From Cellulomonas sp. JZ18 (GTDB taxonomy: Bacteria > Actinomycetota > Actinomycetes > Actinomycetales > Cellulomonadaceae): 64,000 bases of DNA. Every line of letters begins with the position of its first letter. Positions within the stretch are counted from its first letter, which is position 1. This document shows, piece by piece, positions 34,016 through 44,210 of the stretch. The stretch is taken from NCBI RefSeq assembly GCF_009720485.1, contig NZ_CP045245.1, positions 1,488,001-1,552,000 of the forward strand, written 5' to 3'. Position numbers and translations under genes: made by a program. Below the pieces are notes generated by a model, which saw only the letters and a list, made by a program, of their open reading frames with translations, was not told the origin of the DNA and did not search any database.

Positions 34016-34387
34016 TCAGGCTGCGGCGCCCACGAAGCGCACCGACACCGGGTAGCGGAACCATGCCCCACGCGCGGCGGCGACCGCCGCGACGACCTGC
34101 ACGACGACCGCGGCGACGGCCACCACGTACGGGACCGCGTCGAGCGCCGCCGGTCCGGCGACCGCGAGCAGCGCCGTCACGAGCAGCAGGCCCAGCGCGG
34201 TGATCTGGAAGTTGAGCGACTCCCGGGCGTGGTGCGCGACGAACTCGTCCCGCCGCCGCCACGCCAGCCAGACGAGGAGCGGTCCCACGAACAGGAGCAG
34301 GAGGGGCAGCAGGTGCGCGAGGACCGCCCAGGTCCTCGCCGACGGCGCCTCGTGGCCGGCGCCGGGCGCCCCGCCGTCCGAGGTCAC
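34016..34387 (-). CDS. DUF4870 membrane protein (downstream copy)
   Basis: 123 residues from a GTG that overlaps the stop of its upstream paralogue. SARTWAVLAHLLPLLLLFVG begins the first helix, and WLAWRRRDEFVAHHARESLNFQ is the DUF4870 hallmark, followed by two more helices. These small Tic20-like membrane proteins have no established enzymatic role. The two adjacent paralogues overlap by four bases and are likely co-translated. Confidence 0.85.
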   Translation of the reverse strand: MTSDGGAPGAGHEAPSARTWAVLAHLLPLLLLFVGPLLVWLAWRRRDEFVAHHARESLNFQITALGLLLVTALLAVAGPAALDAVPYVVAVAAVVVQVVAAVAAARGAWFRYPVSVRFVGAAA

Positions 34388-34761
34388 CGGACGAGCTCGA
34401 GCGCGAAGGGGTAGCGGTGCCGTGCCCCCGTGCTGGCGGCCACGGCGGCGAGGACCGCGAGGACGAGAGCCGTGATGCCGAGGCCCACGCGCGCGATGGC
34501 TCCGACCACGCCGACGAAGGGGAACTCCTCCACGATGCGAGCGGCGACGAGCGCCACGAGGACCGTGAGCTGGAAGTTCAGCGCCGAGCGCGCCTCCTGA
34601 GCCACCACGTGGTCGGTGCGGCGGTGCAGCAGCCACACGACGAGCGGCGCGACCCAGCCGAGGAAGAAGTAGGCGACGATCCCACCGAGGTGCGCGAGCA
34701 CCGCCCATGTCGCGGGCGACGTCGCTCGGGCCGGTGTCGCGTGCGGGTGGTCGTCGTGCAC
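34384..34761 (-). CDS. DUF4870 membrane protein (upstream copy)
   Basis: 125 residues from a GTG behind GAGGGAGA. It has the same domain as its neighbour: TWAVLAHLGGIVAYFFLGWV, then LLHRRTDHVVAQEARSALNF and two further helices, ending RHRYPFALELVR. Its C-terminal end resembles the paralogue's end (AWFRYPVSVRFV). The pair looks like a tandem duplication that has diverged; the two may form a heteromer. Confidence 0.85.
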   Translation of the reverse strand: MHDDHPHATPARATSPATWAVLAHLGGIVAYFFLGWVAPLVVWLLHRRTDHVVAQEARSALNFQLTVLVALVAARIVEEFPFVGVVGAIARVGLGITALVLAVLAAVAASTGARHRYPFALELVR

Positions 34762-34971
34762 GGCGGTCTCCCTCGGGCTGGCGGGCGCCCGCGGCGCGCA
34801 CGAGGGCTGCGCCGGCTGCGGGACGCCCGCGGGCGTTATGTCCGGCTCGTAGGGTAGCGTCGCGGCGGCGCACGGGTGCCCGGGGCGCCGGCCGGGCTTG
34901 ACACGGCTTTCGGCGTGTCGGTTCGCTGACCTGCGAGGGCGCGCTCGCGTCCGTGGACCAGGAGGACCCCC

Positions 34972-36035
34972 ATGAGTGAGAACCCCGGCGGGCCGTCGCC
35001 CCGCGACGACGACGCGGGCCGACCGGCACCCGGGCCCGGTGAGCCGGGCGCCTACCCGCCCCCGCAGCAGCCCGACGCCGCGGGCGCGCCGGGGGCAGCG
35101 GGGTACCCGTCGCCGGCCCCCGGTGCGTACTCGCCGCCGTCCGGTGGCTACCCGCCCGCGGGCGGCTACCCGCCGCCTGCGCCCGGTGCTGCCGGTGCCT
35201 ACCCGCCGCCGGGGCAGTCCCCGTACGGTCCGCCCGCGGGTGGCTACCCGCCTCCCGGGCAGGCGTACGGCCAGCCCGCCGGGGGTACGGGCAGACGCCG
35301 TACGGGCAGACGCCGTACGGGCAGCCCTACGGCGCCGGTGCACCTCGGGGCACCGGGATGGACGTCGGCGCGGCCTTCTCGTGGGCCTTCAGCAAGTTCG
35401 GGCAGAACTGGGTGGCACTCGTCGTCGGCGGGCTGGCGTGGGCGGTCGGCATCGTCGTCGTCTCGCTGCTCGCCACCGTCGCGTTCGGGGGCGTGGGGGC
35501 GGTCCTGCAGGGGACGGGTCGTGAGCCGGGGCCCGGCCTCGCGATCGGGTTCGGCGTCGGCAGCATCGTGGTGGGCGCCGTGTCGGTGCTCCTCGGCGCC
35601 CTGTGGGTCGCGTCGTACGTGCGGGCCGCGCTGCGCATCGCGGACGGCCGGACGCTGACGATCGGGGACATGTTCGACCTGTCGCAGGCCGTTCCGGTCT
35701 TCGTCGTGGGGCTGCTCGTCACGGTCGCGTACCTGCTCGCGAACCTCACGTGGATCTTCGCGCCCCTGGTGATGCTCGCGGTCGTGTACTTCGTGTACTT
35801 CGCCGTGCACTTCGTCCTCGACAAGGGGCAGTCGGCGATCGAGGCGATCCGTTCGAGCGTGCAGCTGCAGACGCGCGAGATCGCCTCGACGGTGCTCGTG
35901 GTGCTGCTCGCGTGGGTCGTCTCGGCTGTCGGCGCCGCACTGTGCGGCGTCGGCGCGCTCGTCGGGACGCCGGTCGCGATCCTGCTCTCCACGTACGCCT
36001 TCCGGCGCCTGACGGGCGGACCGGTCGCGTCCTGA
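34972..36035 (+). CDS. Proline/glycine/tyrosine-rich multi-pass membrane protein, frameshifted
   Basis: About 354 residues when joined. Residues 1-130 are a disordered Pro/Gly/Tyr-rich tail with GGYPPP and YGQTPYGQ repeats, as in many actinobacterial membrane proteins. Next is [20 protein letters not shown] and five or six membrane helices. The domain resembles DUF975/glycerophosphodiester phosphodiesterase membrane-domain proteins, without a catalytic domain. The tail and the membrane part are in different frames; adding one G to the run 35281-35285 restores [23 protein letters not shown] follows a weak Shine-Dalgarno (AGGAGG, 34958-34963 region). Function unknown. Confidence 0.75.
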
Positions 36036-36046
36036 CCCGTGGCGTG

Positions 36047-36092
36047 GCACGACGACGCCCCGCCGGCGCGAGGCGGCGGGGCGTCGTCGTGC
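36047..36092. terminator. Bidirectional terminator
   Basis: A perfect 18-bp inverted repeat (36047-36064 with 36075-36092) between convergent genes. Confidence 0.85.
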
Positions 36093-36093
36093 G

Positions 36094-36951
36094 TCATGCC
36101 GTGACGAAGTCGATCAGCTCCTCGACCCGGCCCAGGAGGCTCGGCTCGAGGTCGGCGTAGCTGCGGACGGAGCGCAGGATGCGGACCCACGCGCGGGCGA
36201 CGTCCGCCTGGTCGTCGGCCGGCCAGCCCAGCTCGCGCAGGATCCCGCGCTTCCACTCCGTCCCGCGCTCGATCGTCGGCCACGCGGTCAGCCCGAGGCG
36301 CTCGGGACGTACCGCCTGCCAGACGTCGACGTAGGGGTGGCCCAGCACCAGGACGGTGCCGGCGGGGGCGGCCCGCACGACGTCGGCCGCGATGCGGCTC
36401 TCCTTGGACCCGGGCACCAGGTGGTCGACGAGGACCCCGACCCGCCGGTCGGCGGTGGGGCGGAAGTCGCGCACCGCGTCCGCCAGGTGGTCGATGCCGT
36501 CGAGCAGCTCGACGACGACGCCCTCGACGCGCAGGTCGTCGCCCCACACCTTCTCGACCAGCTCGGCGTCGTGCTTGCCCTCGACCCAGATGCGGCTGCC
36601 GCGGGCGACGCGCGCGGGGGCGTCCGGGACCGCCACCGAGCCGGACGCGGTGCGCGCGGGCCGCGCCGGCGCGGAGCGCGCGACGGGCGGCACGAGCACC
36701 ACCGGCTCGCCGTCCACCCAGAACCCCGGTCCGAGCGTGAAGGTGCGGGTGCGGCCGCGGCGGTCCTCGAGCACGACCACGTGCTGCCCGCCCGACTTCT
36801 CGACCCGGACGACCGCGCCCACCCAGCCGGTCTCGACGTCCTCGACGACGAGACCCTTCTCGGCGGGCTGCTCGCGCGAGGTGCGGGCGGGCCGGTGGTG
36901 GCGGGTCGGACCGGCGGAGAGGACGTCAGGGCCGTAGCGGTCGTGGCTCAC
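36094..36951 (-). CDS. DUF3097 family protein
   Basis: 285 residues, matching the actinobacterial DUF3097 family as I recall it. After an N-terminal beta domain ([20 protein letters not shown]), the core [20 protein letters not shown] and [19 protein letters not shown] resembles a Toprim-like fold (EGKHDA then [18 protein letters not shown]). It might therefore act on nucleic acid, but no function is established. It ends at the shared terminator and starts from a GTG about 270 bases from hrcA on the other strand. Confidence 0.82.
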   Translation of the reverse strand: MSHDRYGPDVLSAGPTRHHRPARTSREQPAEKGLVVEDVETGWVGAVVRVEKSGGQHVVVLEDRRGRTRTFTLGPGFWVDGEPVVLVPPVARSAPARPARTASGSVAVPDAPARVARGSRIWVEGKHDAELVEKVWGDDLRVEGVVVELLDGIDHLADAVRDFRPTADRRVGVLVDHLVPGSKESRIAADVVRAAPAGTVLVLGHPYVDVWQAVRPERLGLTAWPTIERGTEWKRGILRELGWPADDQADVARAWVRILRSVRSYADLEPSLLGRVEELIDFVTA

Positions 36952-37081
36952 GGCGGCACGGTAGCCGCCGGTCCCTCGACCGGCACGCAGCGGACCCGCG
37001 CGTCGCGGGGAGCGCGCGGGCGGGGTGCCACCGTGACGCGGCCGTCACGGTGGCGCCGTGCCGCCTGTCCGTGGCTCGGCG

Positions 37082-37113
37082 TAGAATTGGCACTCGCGGC
37101 AGGGGAGTGCTAC
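37082..37113 (+). promoter_or_regulatory. CIRCE operator and promoter of hrcA-dnaJ
   Basis: TTGGCACTC (37087-37095), nine bases, GAGTGCTAC (37105-37113): a clear match to the CIRCE consensus TTAGCACTC-N9-GAGTGCTAA, the HrcA binding site. The -10 box TAGAAT (37082-37087) abuts it, so HrcA bound here would block RNA polymerase. hrcA follows after 110 bases. Confidence 0.93.
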
Positions 37114-37224
37114 CGGCGCGGCGCCCGCACCGCGGGGCGCGGCACCGCTCCCCGCGGCGGGCAGCCGTCGCCGCCGCGACGGCCGCCGGCACGGGGCCGC
37201 CCGAGACGCACGGGAGGAGGGACC

Positions 37225-38244
37225 ATGAGCGAGGACCGCCGGCTGGACGTGCTCCGCGCGATCGTCGAGGACTACGTCGCCACGCGCGAGCCCGTCGGGT
37301 CACGCGCGCTCACCGAGCGGCACGCCCTCGGGGTCTCGCCCGCGACGATCCGCAACGACATGGCCGCGCTGGAGGACGCCGGGCTCATCGTGCAGCCGCA
37401 CACGTCGGCCGGTCGCGTGCCGACCGACCTCGGGTACCGGGTGTTCGTGGACCGGTTGTCGGGCGTCAAGCCGCTCTCGGCCGCCGAGAAGCGCGCGATC
37501 GGCACGCTGCTCGAGCAGGCCGTCGACCTCGACGACGTCATCGACCGCGCGGTGCGGCTGCTCGCGCAGCTGACCCAGCAGGTCGCGGTCGTGCAGTACC
37601 CGTCGCTGCGGCGTTCCGCGCTGCGGCACGTCGAGCTCGTGCCCGTCGGCGCGCGGCACCTGCTCGTCGTCATCATCACGACCACCGGGCGCGTCGAGCA
37701 GCGCACGCTCGAGCTGCCGGAGGACCTCGACGAGGTCACAGTGGCGCGCCTGCGCGTCCGCCTCAACGTCGCCGCGGCGGGCCTGCGCCTCGCCGAGCTC
37801 GACCAGGCGCTCGAGGCGCTCCCCACCGAGTTCGCGGCCGACGGTGCCACCCTCGCCCGCGCCGTCGTCGCGGCGGTCGCCGAGACGCTCGCGCAGGAGC
37901 GGGAGGAGCGCGTCGTCGTGGCCGGGGCCTCGCACCTGGCGCGCACCGCGGGGGCCGACTTCCCGCACACCATCGGCCCGGTCCTCGAGGCCCTCGAGGA
38001 GCAGGTGGTGCTCCTGCGCCTGCTGTCCGAGATGGCGGAGGACAGCGCCGGCGTGGCCGTGCGCATCGGCCGCGAGACCCAGCACGAGGGCCTCGCGGAG
38101 ACCAGCATCGTGACGAGCGGCTACGGCGCGGAGGGCGGCGTGGCCGTGCTCGGGTCGGTCGGGCCGCTGCGGATGGACTACCCCGGGACGATGTCGGCGG
38201 TGCGGGCCGTGGCCCGCTACCTCACGCGCATCCTCGCCGGCTGA
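37225..38244 (+). CDS. hrcA: Heat-inducible transcriptional repressor HrcA
   Basis: 339 residues from an ATG behind GGGAGGAGG. The winged helix (~1-75) contains [20 protein letters not shown] and [20 protein letters not shown]; the GAF-like dimer domain follows, ending [24 protein letters not shown]. HrcA represses chaperone genes through CIRCE until heat titrates GroEL away. Its own promoter carries a CIRCE element, so it is autoregulated. dnaJ follows 49 bases downstream in the same transcript. Confidence 0.97.
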   Translation: MSEDRRLDVLRAIVEDYVATREPVGSRALTERHALGVSPATIRNDMAALEDAGLIVQPHTSAGRVPTDLGYRVFVDRLSGVKPLSAAEKRAIGTLLEQAVDLDDVIDRAVRLLAQLTQQVAVVQYPSLRRSALRHVELVPVGARHLLVVIITTTGRVEQRTLELPEDLDEVTVARLRVRLNVAAAGLRLAELDQALEALPTEFAADGATLARAVVAAVAETLAQEREERVVVAGASHLARTAGADFPHTIGPVLEALEEQVVLLRLLSEMAEDSAGVAVRIGRETQHEGLAETSIVTSGYGAEGGVAVLGSVGPLRMDYPGTMSAVRAVARYLTRILAG

Positions 38245-38293
38245 CCGGCAGCCCGACGGCTCGGCGACGAGCAGGAAGCGAGCAGCACCCCTC

Positions 38294-39421
38294 GTGACGG
38301 ACTACTACGAGATCCTCGGCGTCGCCCGCGACGCCAGCCCCGAGCAGATCAAGAAGGCGTACCGCAAGCTCGCCCGCGAGCTGCACCCCGACGTCGCGGG
38401 CTCCGACCCTGCGGCCGAGGAGCGGTTCAAGGACGTCTCGCGCGCGTACGACGTGCTCGGCAACCCCGACAAGCGCCGTGCCTACGACATGGGTGCCGAC
38501 CCGGCCTCGCCCGGCGGCGGCATGGGCGGCGGCTTCGGCTTCCAGGACATCTTCGAGACGTTCTTCGGCGCGGCCGCCGGCGCCGGGGCGCCGCGCGGGC
38601 CCATGCCGCGTGCGCGCCGCGGGCAGGACGCCCTCGTGCGCCTCGACGTCGACCTCGCCGAGACGACGTTCGGCGCGCACCGCGAGGTCCAGGTGGACAC
38701 CGCGGTGCTGTGCCCCACCTGCGGCGGCACGTGCTGCCGCCCCGGCACCTCCCCGCGCACCTGCGAGGTCTGCGGCGGCCGCGGCTCGGTGCAGCGCGTC
38801 GCCCGCTCCTTCCTCGGGCAGGTCATGACGACCCAGCCGTGCGCCGCGTGCCACGGGTTCGGCACGGTCATCCCCGAGCCCTGCACCGAGTGCGCCGGCG
38901 AGGGGCGGGTGCGCTCGCGGCGGACGCTGTCGGTCGACATCCCGGCGGGCGTCGACACCGGGACGCGCATCAAGCTCACGGGCCAGGGCGAGGTCGGTCC
39001 CGCGGGCGGTCCCGCCGGCGACGTGTACCTCGAGATCCGCGAGCGGCGGCACGACACGTTCGTGCGCAAGGGCGACGACCTGCACGCGACGCTCCAGGTG
39101 CCGATGACGGCGGCCGCGCTCGGCACGGTCCTCACCATGGAGACCCTCGACGGGCCGCACGAGGTCGACCTGCGGCCGGGCACCCAGCCGGGCCAGGTCG
39201 TGACCCTCAAGGGGCTCGGCGTCGGGCACCTGCACGTCGGCGGCCGCGGCGACCTGCACGTGCACGTGGACGTCCAGGTGCCGACCGCGCTGGACGACGA
39301 GCAGGCCGACCTGCTGCGCCGGCTGGCGAACCTGCGCGGGGAGGAGCGTCCCGAGGCGCGGCTGTCGGCCGCGAACCCGGGGGTGTTCGCGAAGCTGCGC
39401 GACAAGCTCGCCGGCCGGTGA
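38294..39421 (+). CDS. dnaJ: Chaperone protein DnaJ
   Basis: 375 residues, type I DnaJ. The J domain (1-66) has the HPD motif (ELHPDVAG) that stimulates DnaK. A Gly/Phe-rich linker follows, then four zinc-finger repeats: CPTCGGTC, CEVCGGRG, CAACHGFG and CTECAGEG. The first repeat is CxxCGGTC instead of CxxCxGxG, with an extra Cys next to it. The C-terminal substrate domains are complete. It is co-transcribed with hrcA, and rsmE overlaps its stop by four bases. This hrcA-dnaJ-rsmE order is conserved in actinobacteria. Confidence 0.97.
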   Translation: MTDYYEILGVARDASPEQIKKAYRKLARELHPDVAGSDPAAEERFKDVSRAYDVLGNPDKRRAYDMGADPASPGGGMGGGFGFQDIFETFFGAAAGAGAPRGPMPRARRGQDALVRLDVDLAETTFGAHREVQVDTAVLCPTCGGTCCRPGTSPRTCEVCGGRGSVQRVARSFLGQVMTTQPCAACHGFGTVIPEPCTECAGEGRVRSRRTLSVDIPAGVDTGTRIKLTGQGEVGPAGGPAGDVYLEIRERRHDTFVRKGDDLHATLQVPMTAAALGTVLTMETLDGPHEVDLRPGTQPGQVVTLKGLGVGHLHVGGRGDLHVHVDVQVPTALDDEQADLLRRLANLRGEERPEARLSAANPGVFAKLRDKLAGR

Positions 39422-40176
39422 GCGCCCCGGTCTTCCTCGTCGAGCCGGGCGCGCTCGCGCACGTCGCGGCGGGGGACACGTACCTGCTGGACGGGTCCGA
39501 GGGGCGGCACGCCGGCGTCGTGCAGCGGCGCGGGCCCGGGGAGCGGGTCGACGTCGTCGACGGTGCGGGCGTGCGCCTGGTCGGGACCGTCGCGGCGGTC
39601 GGCCCCGAGGGCGTGCACCTGGCGGTCGAGGACGTCCGGGTCGAGCCGGAGCCGTCACCGCGGCTCGTGCTGGTGCAGGCGCTCGCCAAGGGCGACCGCG
39701 ACGAGATGGCGATCGAGGCGGCCACCGAGGTCGGGGCGGACGCGGTCGTGCCGTGGCAGGCCGAGCGCTCGATCGTCGTCTGGCGCGGCGACCGGGCGGC
39801 CAAGAGCCGGGCCCGCTGGGTCGGCACGGTGCGTGCGGCGACCAAGCAGTCGCGCCGGGCGCGTGCGCCGGAGGTCGCGCAGGCCGTCGACGGGGCGGGG
39901 CTGCGGGCGCTCGTGGCGTCCACCGGCGCGGCCGGCGGCGCGACGCTCGTGCTGCACGAGGAGGCGACGACGCCGCTCGCCGACGTCCCGCTGCCCGCGA
40001 CGGGCGACGTGCTCGTCGTCGTCGGGCCCGAGGGCGGCATCGGCGAGCGGGAGCTCGACGGGCTGGTCGCGGCTGGCGCGACGACGGCCCGGCTCGGTCC
40101 GCACGTGCTGCGCACGTCGACCGCCGGGCCGGTCGCGCTGGCCCTGCTCGCCCAGCGTCTGGGCCGCTGGTCCTGA
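39418..40176 (+). CDS. rsmE: 16S rRNA (uracil(1498)-N3)-methyltransferase
   Basis: 252 residues. A PUA-like N-terminal domain (FLVEPGALAHV, EGRHAGVVQR) is followed by a SPOUT methyltransferase: ALAKGDRDEMAIEAATEVGA, WQAERSIVVW, ATKQSRRARAPEV, VVVGPEGGIGERELD and LGPHVLRTSTAGPVALALL, which forms the SAM-binding trefoil knot. It methylates U1498 of 16S rRNA in assembled 30S subunits. The GTG overlaps dnaJ's stop. Confidence 0.95.
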   Translation: MSAPVFLVEPGALAHVAAGDTYLLDGSEGRHAGVVQRRGPGERVDVVDGAGVRLVGTVAAVGPEGVHLAVEDVRVEPEPSPRLVLVQALAKGDRDEMAIEAATEVGADAVVPWQAERSIVVWRGDRAAKSRARWVGTVRAATKQSRRARAPEVAQAVDGAGLRALVASTGAAGGATLVLHEEATTPLADVPLPATGDVLVVVGPEGGIGERELDGLVAAGATTARLGPHVLRTSTAGPVALALLAQRLGRWS

Positions 40177-40254
40177 CGTCGGGCCCGTGGCGCGCCGTGC
40201 GCCGCCAGTCGGCCGGTGACAGCGGCCGGTGACGACCGGCTGGCGCGCCGCCGC

Positions 40255-42966
40255 TCAGCGGGCGTCGTCGCCTCCGTGCGCGACCGCGGCCCGTCCGGCC
40301 TCCAGCCGGGCCACCGGCACGCGGAACGGCGAGCACGACACGTAGTCCAGCCCCACGTCGTGGAAGAAGTGGATCGACTCCGGGTCGCCCCCGTGCTCCC
40401 CGCACACCCCCAGGACCAGGTCGGGACGCGCGGCACGTCCCTCCTCGACGGCGATCCGCACGAGCCGGCCCACACCGCGCTCGTCGATCGTCTCGAACGG
40501 CGACACGCCGAGGACGCCGTTCGCGGCGTACTGGGGGAAGAACGCGCCCTCGACGTCGTCGCGGCTGAAGCCCCACGTGGTCTGCGTGAGGTCGTTGGTG
40601 CCGAACGAGAAGAACTGCGCCTCCTCCGCGATGCGGTCCGCCGTGAGCGCGGCGCGCGGCAGCTCGATCATGCAGCCGATCGGCAGGTCGAGGGCCGTGC
40701 CGTGCGCGGCACCGACCTCCGCGAGGACGGCACGGGCCCGCTCGCGCACGAGGTGCAGCTCCTGGACGGACCCGACCAGGGGGACCATCACCTCGGCGTG
40801 CGGGTCCCCGCCCGCCGCGCGGCGGGCAGCGACGGCCTCGCCGACGGCCCGCACCTGCAGGTCGAACAGCCCGGGCACGACGAGCCCCAGGCGCACCCCG
40901 CGCAGGCCGAGCATCGGGTTGGCCTCGTGCATGCGCTCCACCGCGGCGAGCAGGCGCACGTCGTGCTCGTCGACCTCGCCCCGCTCGCGCGCCACCGCGA
41001 CCCGCACCGCGAGCGCCGTCAGGTCGGGCAGGAACTCGTGCAGCGGCGGGTCGATGAGCCGGATGGTCGTGGGCTGCCCGTCGGTCGCCTCCAGCAGTGC
41101 GGTGAGGTCCTCGCGCTGCAGGGGCAGCAGCGCGTCGAGGGCGGCTTGCCGCTCGTCGTCGTCGGTCGCCAGCACGACGCGCTCGACGAGCACGCGCCGC
41201 TCGCCGAGGAACATGTGCTCGGTGCGGCACAGGCCGACGCCCTGCGCGCCGAGCCGACGGGCGTGCGCGGCGTCCGCGGCGGTGTCCGCGTTCGCGTGGA
41301 CGCGCAGGCGCCGCACCTCGTCCGCGTGGGTGAGGATGCGGTCGACGGCAGTGACCAGCTCGCGCGACTCGTCGTCGTCGGCGCCCGCCAGCGCGGCGTC
41401 GAGCCCCTCCTCGAGGTACGTGGTGACGGGGGACGGGACGACGGGCACCGGACCGAGCCAGACCTCGCCGGTGTTCCCGTCGACCGCGACCACCTCACCC
41501 TCGCGCAGCGTGCGCCCGCCGGCGGACACGGTGCGGGCGCGCAGGTCGATCGCGAGGCCCTCCGCACCGACGACGCACGTGCGCCCCATGCCGCGGGCGA
41601 CGACGGCGGCGTGGGACGTCTTCCCGCCGCGGGCCGTCAGCACGCCCACCGCCGCGATCATGCCGCCGAGGTCGTCGGGGCTCGTCTCGCGCCGCACCAG
41701 CACGACGTCCTCGCCGCGCGCGGCCCGCTCCTGCGCCGTCGCGGCGTCGAGCACGACCTGGCCGACCACCGCCCCCGGGGACGCCGGCATGCCGCGCACG
41801 AGCAGGTCCCGCCCGCCGCCGTCGTCGGCGAACCGCGGGAACACGAGCCGCGCCAGCTGGTCGCCGCTGACGCGTGCGAGGGCCTCGTCCATGGTGATGA
41901 GGTGCTCGTCGACGAGCTGGCAGGCGATGCGGAACGCCGCCGGCGCGGTGCGCTTGCCGACGCGCGTCTGCAGCATCCAGAGCTTGCCGCGCTCGATGGT
42001 GAACTCGATGTCGCACAGGTCGCGGTAGTGCGTCTCCAGGCGGCGCATGACCTGGCGCAGCTCGGCGTGCGCGGCCGGGTCGACGCGCTCGAGGTCCGCG
42101 AGGCCGAGCGTGTTCCGGATGCCCGCGACGACGTCCTCGCCCTGGGCGTTGACGAGGTAGTCGCCGTAGTCGCCCGCGCGTCCCGTCGCGGGGTCGCGCG
42201 TGAAGGCCACGCCGGTGCCGGACGTCGGCCCGAGGTTGCCGAAGACCATCGTGACGACGTTGACGGCCGTGCCGAGGTCGTCGGGGATGCGCTCGCGGCG
42301 CCGGTACAGCCGGGCCCGCTCGGTGCCCCACGAGCCGAGCACCGCGACGATCGCCATGTCGAGCTGCTCGCGCGGGTGCTGCGGGAACTCCCGGCCGGCG
42401 TGCTCGCGGACGATCCGCTTGTAGGTGTCGACGAGGGCGCGCAGGTCGTCGGCGGTCAGGTCGACCTCGCTCGTGACCCCGCGCGACGCCGTCGCCTTCT
42501 CCAGCGCGTCCGAGAACAGCGCGCCGTCGAGCCCGAGCACGGTGCGGCCGAACATCTGCACGAGCCGGCGGTAGGAGTCCCACGCGAAGCGCTCGTCGCC
42601 GGACAGCTCCGCCAGCCCCTGCACGGACGCGTCGTTGAGGCCGACGTTGAGGACGGTCTCCATCATCCCGGGCATCGAGAACTTCGCGCCCGAGCGGACG
42701 GAGACGAGCAGCGGGTCGTGGAAGTCGCCCAGGCGTCGGCCGAGCGCGTCCTCGAGCCGCCGCACGGCCATCGTGACCTCGACGCGCAGCTCGGGCGGCA
42801 CGCGGCCCGTGCGCATGTACGCCCGGCACGCCTCCGTCGTGATCGTGAAGCCCGGCGGGACGGGCAGACCGAGCCGTGTCATCTCGGCGAGGTTCGCCCC
42901 CTTGCCGCCGAGCAGGTCCTTCTGGTCCCGGTCACCCTCGGTGAAGTCCTGCACGTAGCGCGCCAC
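40255..42966 (-). CDS. ppdK: Pyruvate, phosphate dikinase
   Basis: 903 residues from a GTG behind GGAGGAGGGG (minus strand). The N-terminal ATP-grasp domain begins YVQDFTEGDRDQKDLLGGKG. The swivelling domain carries the phosphorylated His in GGKTSHAAVVARGMGR. The C-terminal PEP/pyruvate barrel has GCMIELPRAAL, FSFGTNDLTQTTWGFSRDD and GVCGEHGGDPESIHFF. It interconverts pyruvate + ATP + Pi and PEP + AMP + PPi in the cytoplasm, either for gluconeogenesis or for PPi-linked glycolysis. It stands alone, convergent to rsmE. The reading frame extends further upstream, but that part is only a Gly/Pro/Arg-rich shadow. Confidence 0.96.
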   Translation of the reverse strand: MARYVQDFTEGDRDQKDLLGGKGANLAEMTRLGLPVPPGFTITTEACRAYMRTGRVPPELRVEVTMAVRRLEDALGRRLGDFHDPLLVSVRSGAKFSMPGMMETVLNVGLNDASVQGLAELSGDERFAWDSYRRLVQMFGRTVLGLDGALFSDALEKATASRGVTSEVDLTADDLRALVDTYKRIVREHAGREFPQHPREQLDMAIVAVLGSWGTERARLYRRRERIPDDLGTAVNVVTMVFGNLGPTSGTGVAFTRDPATGRAGDYGDYLVNAQGEDVVAGIRNTLGLADLERVDPAAHAELRQVMRRLETHYRDLCDIEFTIERGKLWMLQTRVGKRTAPAAFRIACQLVDEHLITMDEALARVSGDQLARLVFPRFADDGGGRDLLVRGMPASPGAVVGQVVLDAATAQERAARGEDVVLVRRETSPDDLGGMIAAVGVLTARGGKTSHAAVVARGMGRTCVVGAEGLAIDLRARTVSAGGRTLREGEVVAVDGNTGEVWLGPVPVVPSPVTTYLEEGLDAALAGADDDESRELVTAVDRILTHADEVRRLRVHANADTAADAAHARRLGAQGVGLCRTEHMFLGERRVLVERVVLATDDDERQAALDALLPLQREDLTALLEATDGQPTTIRLIDPPLHEFLPDLTALAVRVAVARERGEVDEHDVRLLAAVERMHEANPMLGLRGVRLGLVVPGLFDLQVRAVGEAVAARRAAGGDPHAEVMVPLVGSVQELHLVRERARAVLAEVGAAHGTALDLPIGCMIELPRAALTADRIAEEAQFFSFGTNDLTQTTWGFSRDDVEGAFFPQYAANGVLGVSPFETIDERGVGRLVRIAVEEGRAARPDLVLGVCGEHGGDPESIHFFHDVGLDYVSCSPFRVPVARLEAGRAAVAHGGDDAR

Positions 42967-43208
42967 GGCCCCTCCTCCGCTCGCTCGCCGGCGCCGGGAC
43001 GCGGGAGACCCGGCGGGTCCGTCCCAGTCTGTCCCGTCCTGCCCGGCAGCGGGAGGGGCCCCGGCTGCCCCTCCCGGCCGGTGGTGCGCGCCGGGGCCTC
43101 GGTAGGATGGGGGCAGGCCCACGGAGCAGCCGCGCGGCCGGCCGGACCCCCGACGGGGGCGACCGGCACGCCGCCCGACCGAAGGAGCGCACGGCGCCCG
43201 CCGAGCAC

Positions 43209-44210
43209 ATGGCCGACTCCAGCCCCACCCCCAGCGTCCCCGAGCCGCCGCACGCGCGGATCGAGCACCGCATCACCGTCCCGCCCGAGGTGTCGATGGT
43301 CGAGCTGCTCGGCCTGCGCGACGAGGTGCTGCGCGCCATCGAGGACGGTTTCCGCAGCGTCGACGTGCACGTGCGCGGCAACGAGGTCTCGCTCGCCGGC
43401 CCGGCCGGCGACGTCGCGCTCGTGACGCGGCTCGTCGACGAGCTCGTCGAGATGGCCGCGGCCGGCACGCCGCTCAGCCCCGAGGTCGTGACCCGGTCGG
43501 TCGCGATGCTCACGCAGGGCTCGCAGGCGCGCCCCGCGGACGTCCTCACCTTCAACATCCTGTCCACCCGCGGGCGCACCATCCGCCCCAAGACGGCGGG
43601 CCAGAAGGAGTACGTGGACGCGATCGAGCGCAACACGGTCACCTTCGGCATCGGCCCGGCGGGCACCGGCAAGACGTACCTCGCGATGGCGAAGGCCGTG
43701 CAGTCGCTGCAGGCGCGACGCGTCAACCGCATCGTGCTCACGCGGCCCGCGGTCGAGGCGGGGGAGCGGCTCGGGTTCCTGCCGGGGACCCTGTCGGAGA
43801 AGATCGACCCCTACCTGCGCCCGCTGTACGACGCGCTGCACGACATGGTCGACCCCGAGTCGATCCCGCGGCTCATGGAGGCCGGGACGATCGAGGTCGC
43901 CCCGCTCGCGTACATGCGCGGCCGCACGCTCAACGACGCGTTCATCATCCTCGACGAGGCGCAGAACACCTCGACCGAGCAGATGAAGATGTTCCTCACG
44001 CGGCTCGGCTTCGGGTCGAAGGTCGTCGTCACCGGCGACGTCACGCAGACCGACCTGCCGTCCGGCACGACGTCGGGCCTGCGCGTCGTCGAGAAGATCC
44101 TCGGCGACGTCGAGGACGTGGCGTTCTGCCGGCTGTCGTCCGCGGACGTGGTCCGCCACCGGCTCGTCGGGGAGATCATCGACGCCTACGCGCGGTGGGA
44201 CCGGTCATGA
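43209..44210 (+). CDS. phoH: PhoH family ATPase/RNA helicase-like protein
   Basis: 333 residues from the first plausible ATG. A small N-terminal KH-like region precedes the P-loop domain: [20 protein letters not shown] (Walker A), [35 protein letters not shown] (Walker B) and [14 protein letters not shown]. PhoH-like proteins of this position are linked to RNA metabolism. A TAGGAT -10 box (43103-43108) would give an untranslated leader of about 95 bases. Its stop overlaps ybeY (ATGA), beginning the operon phoH-ybeY-CNNM-era. Confidence 0.95.
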   Translation: MADSSPTPSVPEPPHARIEHRITVPPEVSMVELLGLRDEVLRAIEDGFRSVDVHVRGNEVSLAGPAGDVALVTRLVDELVEMAAAGTPLSPEVVTRSVAMLTQGSQARPADVLTFNILSTRGRTIRPKTAGQKEYVDAIERNTVTFGIGPAGTGKTYLAMAKAVQSLQARRVNRIVLTRPAVEAGERLGFLPGTLSEKIDPYLRPLYDALHDMVDPESIPRLMEAGTIEVAPLAYMRGRTLNDAFIILDEAQNTSTEQMKMFLTRLGFGSKVVVTGDVTQTDLPSGTTSGLRVVEKILGDVEDVAFCRLSSADVVRHRLVGEIIDAYARWDRS

